From contig SJRY01000322.1 of NCBI GenBank assembly GCA_011319805.1, positions 1-64,000 of the forward strand: DNA of 64,000 nt. Reading direction: 5' to 3'. The translations under genes were made by a program, and so were the position numbers. This DNA comes from Macrocybe gigantea. Its lineage: Eukaryota; Basidiomycota; Agaricomycetes; Agaricales; Callistosporiaceae. Under the pieces are notes generated by a model. The model did not search any database and was not told the DNA's origin. It was given only the letters and a program-made list of their open reading frames with translations. Position 1 is the first letter of the stretch. Every line of letters starts with the position of its first letter. Shown here in pieces: positions 62,761-64,000 of this stretch.

Positions 62761-63892
62761 GGATCCTGGTATCTCGAGATGCTCACTGTTTTCTGCCTTC
62801 CATGTATCTAGCAGCTATGCTTCTATGTCATTGGTTCGAAGATAGAGGTTGGTCCATTGAGACAGACCTTCACGCAATCCTGAGATCGGTGAGTTTCGGG
62901 ACTTGGAGGACGAGAAGAGTGAAGATGTTAACCATGGTTAATGCGGAACCATTCTTTAAGAACATGGCGGAATCACTTCATGTCTAGTCTGAACCATTGG
63001 CGGTCAGTGCTTGAAGGTTTCTGAGACAGAAAACGCTATCGAAGTGGCCTTGGCACAAATTTGCGAGCATCGTACATTTGGAAGGTCTTCGCTGTATAAC
63101 TGTTCGAGAAAGGGCGACAGTGGGTTGAGGCCAACGCATACATCGTCATACGGACTATCAAAACCGTGGTGGAAGGTTTCCAAAGTGCGGAACAAGACTT
63201 TTGAGACGGCAGGGATGTCATCTATGAAGCATCCAAATTCTCGAGGATGCCAAACTATGCCACGCATTCTTCGGGATGCAGCTCTCAAGATGCTGCGACG
63301 ACCAAGAGACGTATGATGCTCCTCGCCACTGCAATAAAGGTATGGATATTCGTTCTTGATGCTCACTCCTCAGAAGGGCCTTCAACATTCCGCAACGCCA
63401 TAGGTGGACGAACCGTCCTCATCACTTGACAGTGTCGCGCTAGTCCGAGTTATAGTGATTATGGGTCTTGCCAGAAAGCCTAGATGTCAGGTCCTCAGAG
63501 GACTGCTTAAACTAGATCAACTATCGTGACCGCAAAGAACAGTCAGCTCTCTACATTGGCTCGACAAATAATTAATGATGGATGAAGACTGTTCGCCAAC
63601 GACTGAGGGTTACGTAACACATGTTGAAGGCAATGAAAACCCACACTACAACAGGAACAGCATTCCGTCTGGTGGTGTTATGAGTTTTGTGGTCGGCGAC
63701 GAGCGCGCGCATTTTAGCGAGCCACAAACGTGCTTGAAGAGCAGATGTCGTGGGTGATACAAGCCGAAGGAGCCGTTAGAATGATGGCCGATCGAGCAGC
63801 CGTTTGCCAGATCTCGTTGCTAGTCACTCTTTTCCAACAACATCCACTATTATCCTTGCACCCGCCCGCCTCCGCGGCCTACCACAGTCATT
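62761..63892. other. Intergenic with duplicated AKR flank
   Basis: 62760-62820 and 63640-63785 resemble the AKR downstream region (53840-53910 and 54010-54115). The roughly 800 bp between them has no recognisable gene and may be an insertion. Confidence 0.45.
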
Positions 63893-64000
63893 ATGTCGAC
63901 GCTTCAAGAGTTTCAAGACAGAGAACGCCAATGCATTCAACTTTACAGAGCCGCAACCAAAATCATAGCGGACATCTGTCAGTCCATCAACCAAGCTTGG
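63893..64000 (+). CDS. 5' end of a gene running off the window
   Basis: The ATG at 63893 opens a 36-codon frame (MSTLQEFQDRERQCIQLYRA...) that is open to the last base. It is hydrophilic, helical in character and has no signal peptide. Too little is present for a family call, and the start could be different. Confidence 0.4.
   Translation, partial: MSTLQEFQDRERQCIQLYRAATKIIADICQSINQAW

Overview
The window is nuclear DNA of a filamentous basidiomycete, most likely an Agaricomycete. Nearly every gene is cut by many short GT-AG introns of about 50-70 bp, a few introns use GC-AG, and the gene content is typical of that group: GH92 mannosidase, CE16 acetylesterase, GH1 beta-glucosidase, an ERT1-type zinc-cluster regulator, CFEM proteins, a BTB/POZ protein, an STE6-like full ABC exporter and chromodomain Ty3/gypsy elements. 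No bacterial, organellar or viral gene was recognised.

Layout. 1-5.7 kb: a GH92 alpha-mannosidase whose start lies left of the window, then a CE16 acetylesterase. 5.9-23.6 kb: a repeat block. It begins with a decayed BTB/POZ fragment carrying a 420-bp MITE. An old, CpG-poor chromovirus (family A, minus strand) follows, and it surrounds a cluster of a second chromovirus (family B). Copy B1 is young and complete with two LTRs (plus strand), B2 is truncated (minus strand), B4 is an LTR fragment, and B3 is a fragment just outside A. 24-33.5 kb: a Gfo/Idh/MocA oxidoreductase divergent from a GH1 beta-glucosidase, then an ERT1/AcuK-like regulator. 34.3-36.3 kb: a CFEM tandem pair with the first copy decayed. 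38.3-42 kb: an MFS anion permease and a small cationic secreted protein. 43-50.1 kb: the intact-locus BTB gene, a decayed CE16 fragment and an STE6-like ABC exporter. 50.5-53.8 kb: a GAL80-like protein divergent from an aldo/keto reductase. 54.6-59.9 kb: a large multi-exon protein with a ParB-like N-terminal motif, then a truncated RVB1 (Pontin) fragment. 60.4-64 kb: a small conserved protein, an APH-type kinase-fold protein, a duplicated AKR tail, and the start of a gene that runs off the right edge.

The genes do not form one pathway. Carbohydrate use recurs: secreted GH92 and CE16, probably intracellular GH1, an ERT1-like regulator of gluconeogenesis, a GAL80-like sugar-sensor homologue and an AKR. 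The most notable sequence-level observation is that both retrotransposon families have the geometry of Tf1-type self-priming. In each, a TATA box is followed 33 nt later by an 11-nt stretch, and the exact reverse complement of that stretch lies 2 nt inside the 5' LTR.

Caution on quality. GH92, the ABC exporter, AKR, BTB, GAL80-like, APH and retroelement copy B1 all carry single-base indels, mostly 1-nt deletions in short homopolymers. Several are exposed by direct comparison with a second copy in this window, so many apparent frame breaks may be consensus errors rather than real mutations.
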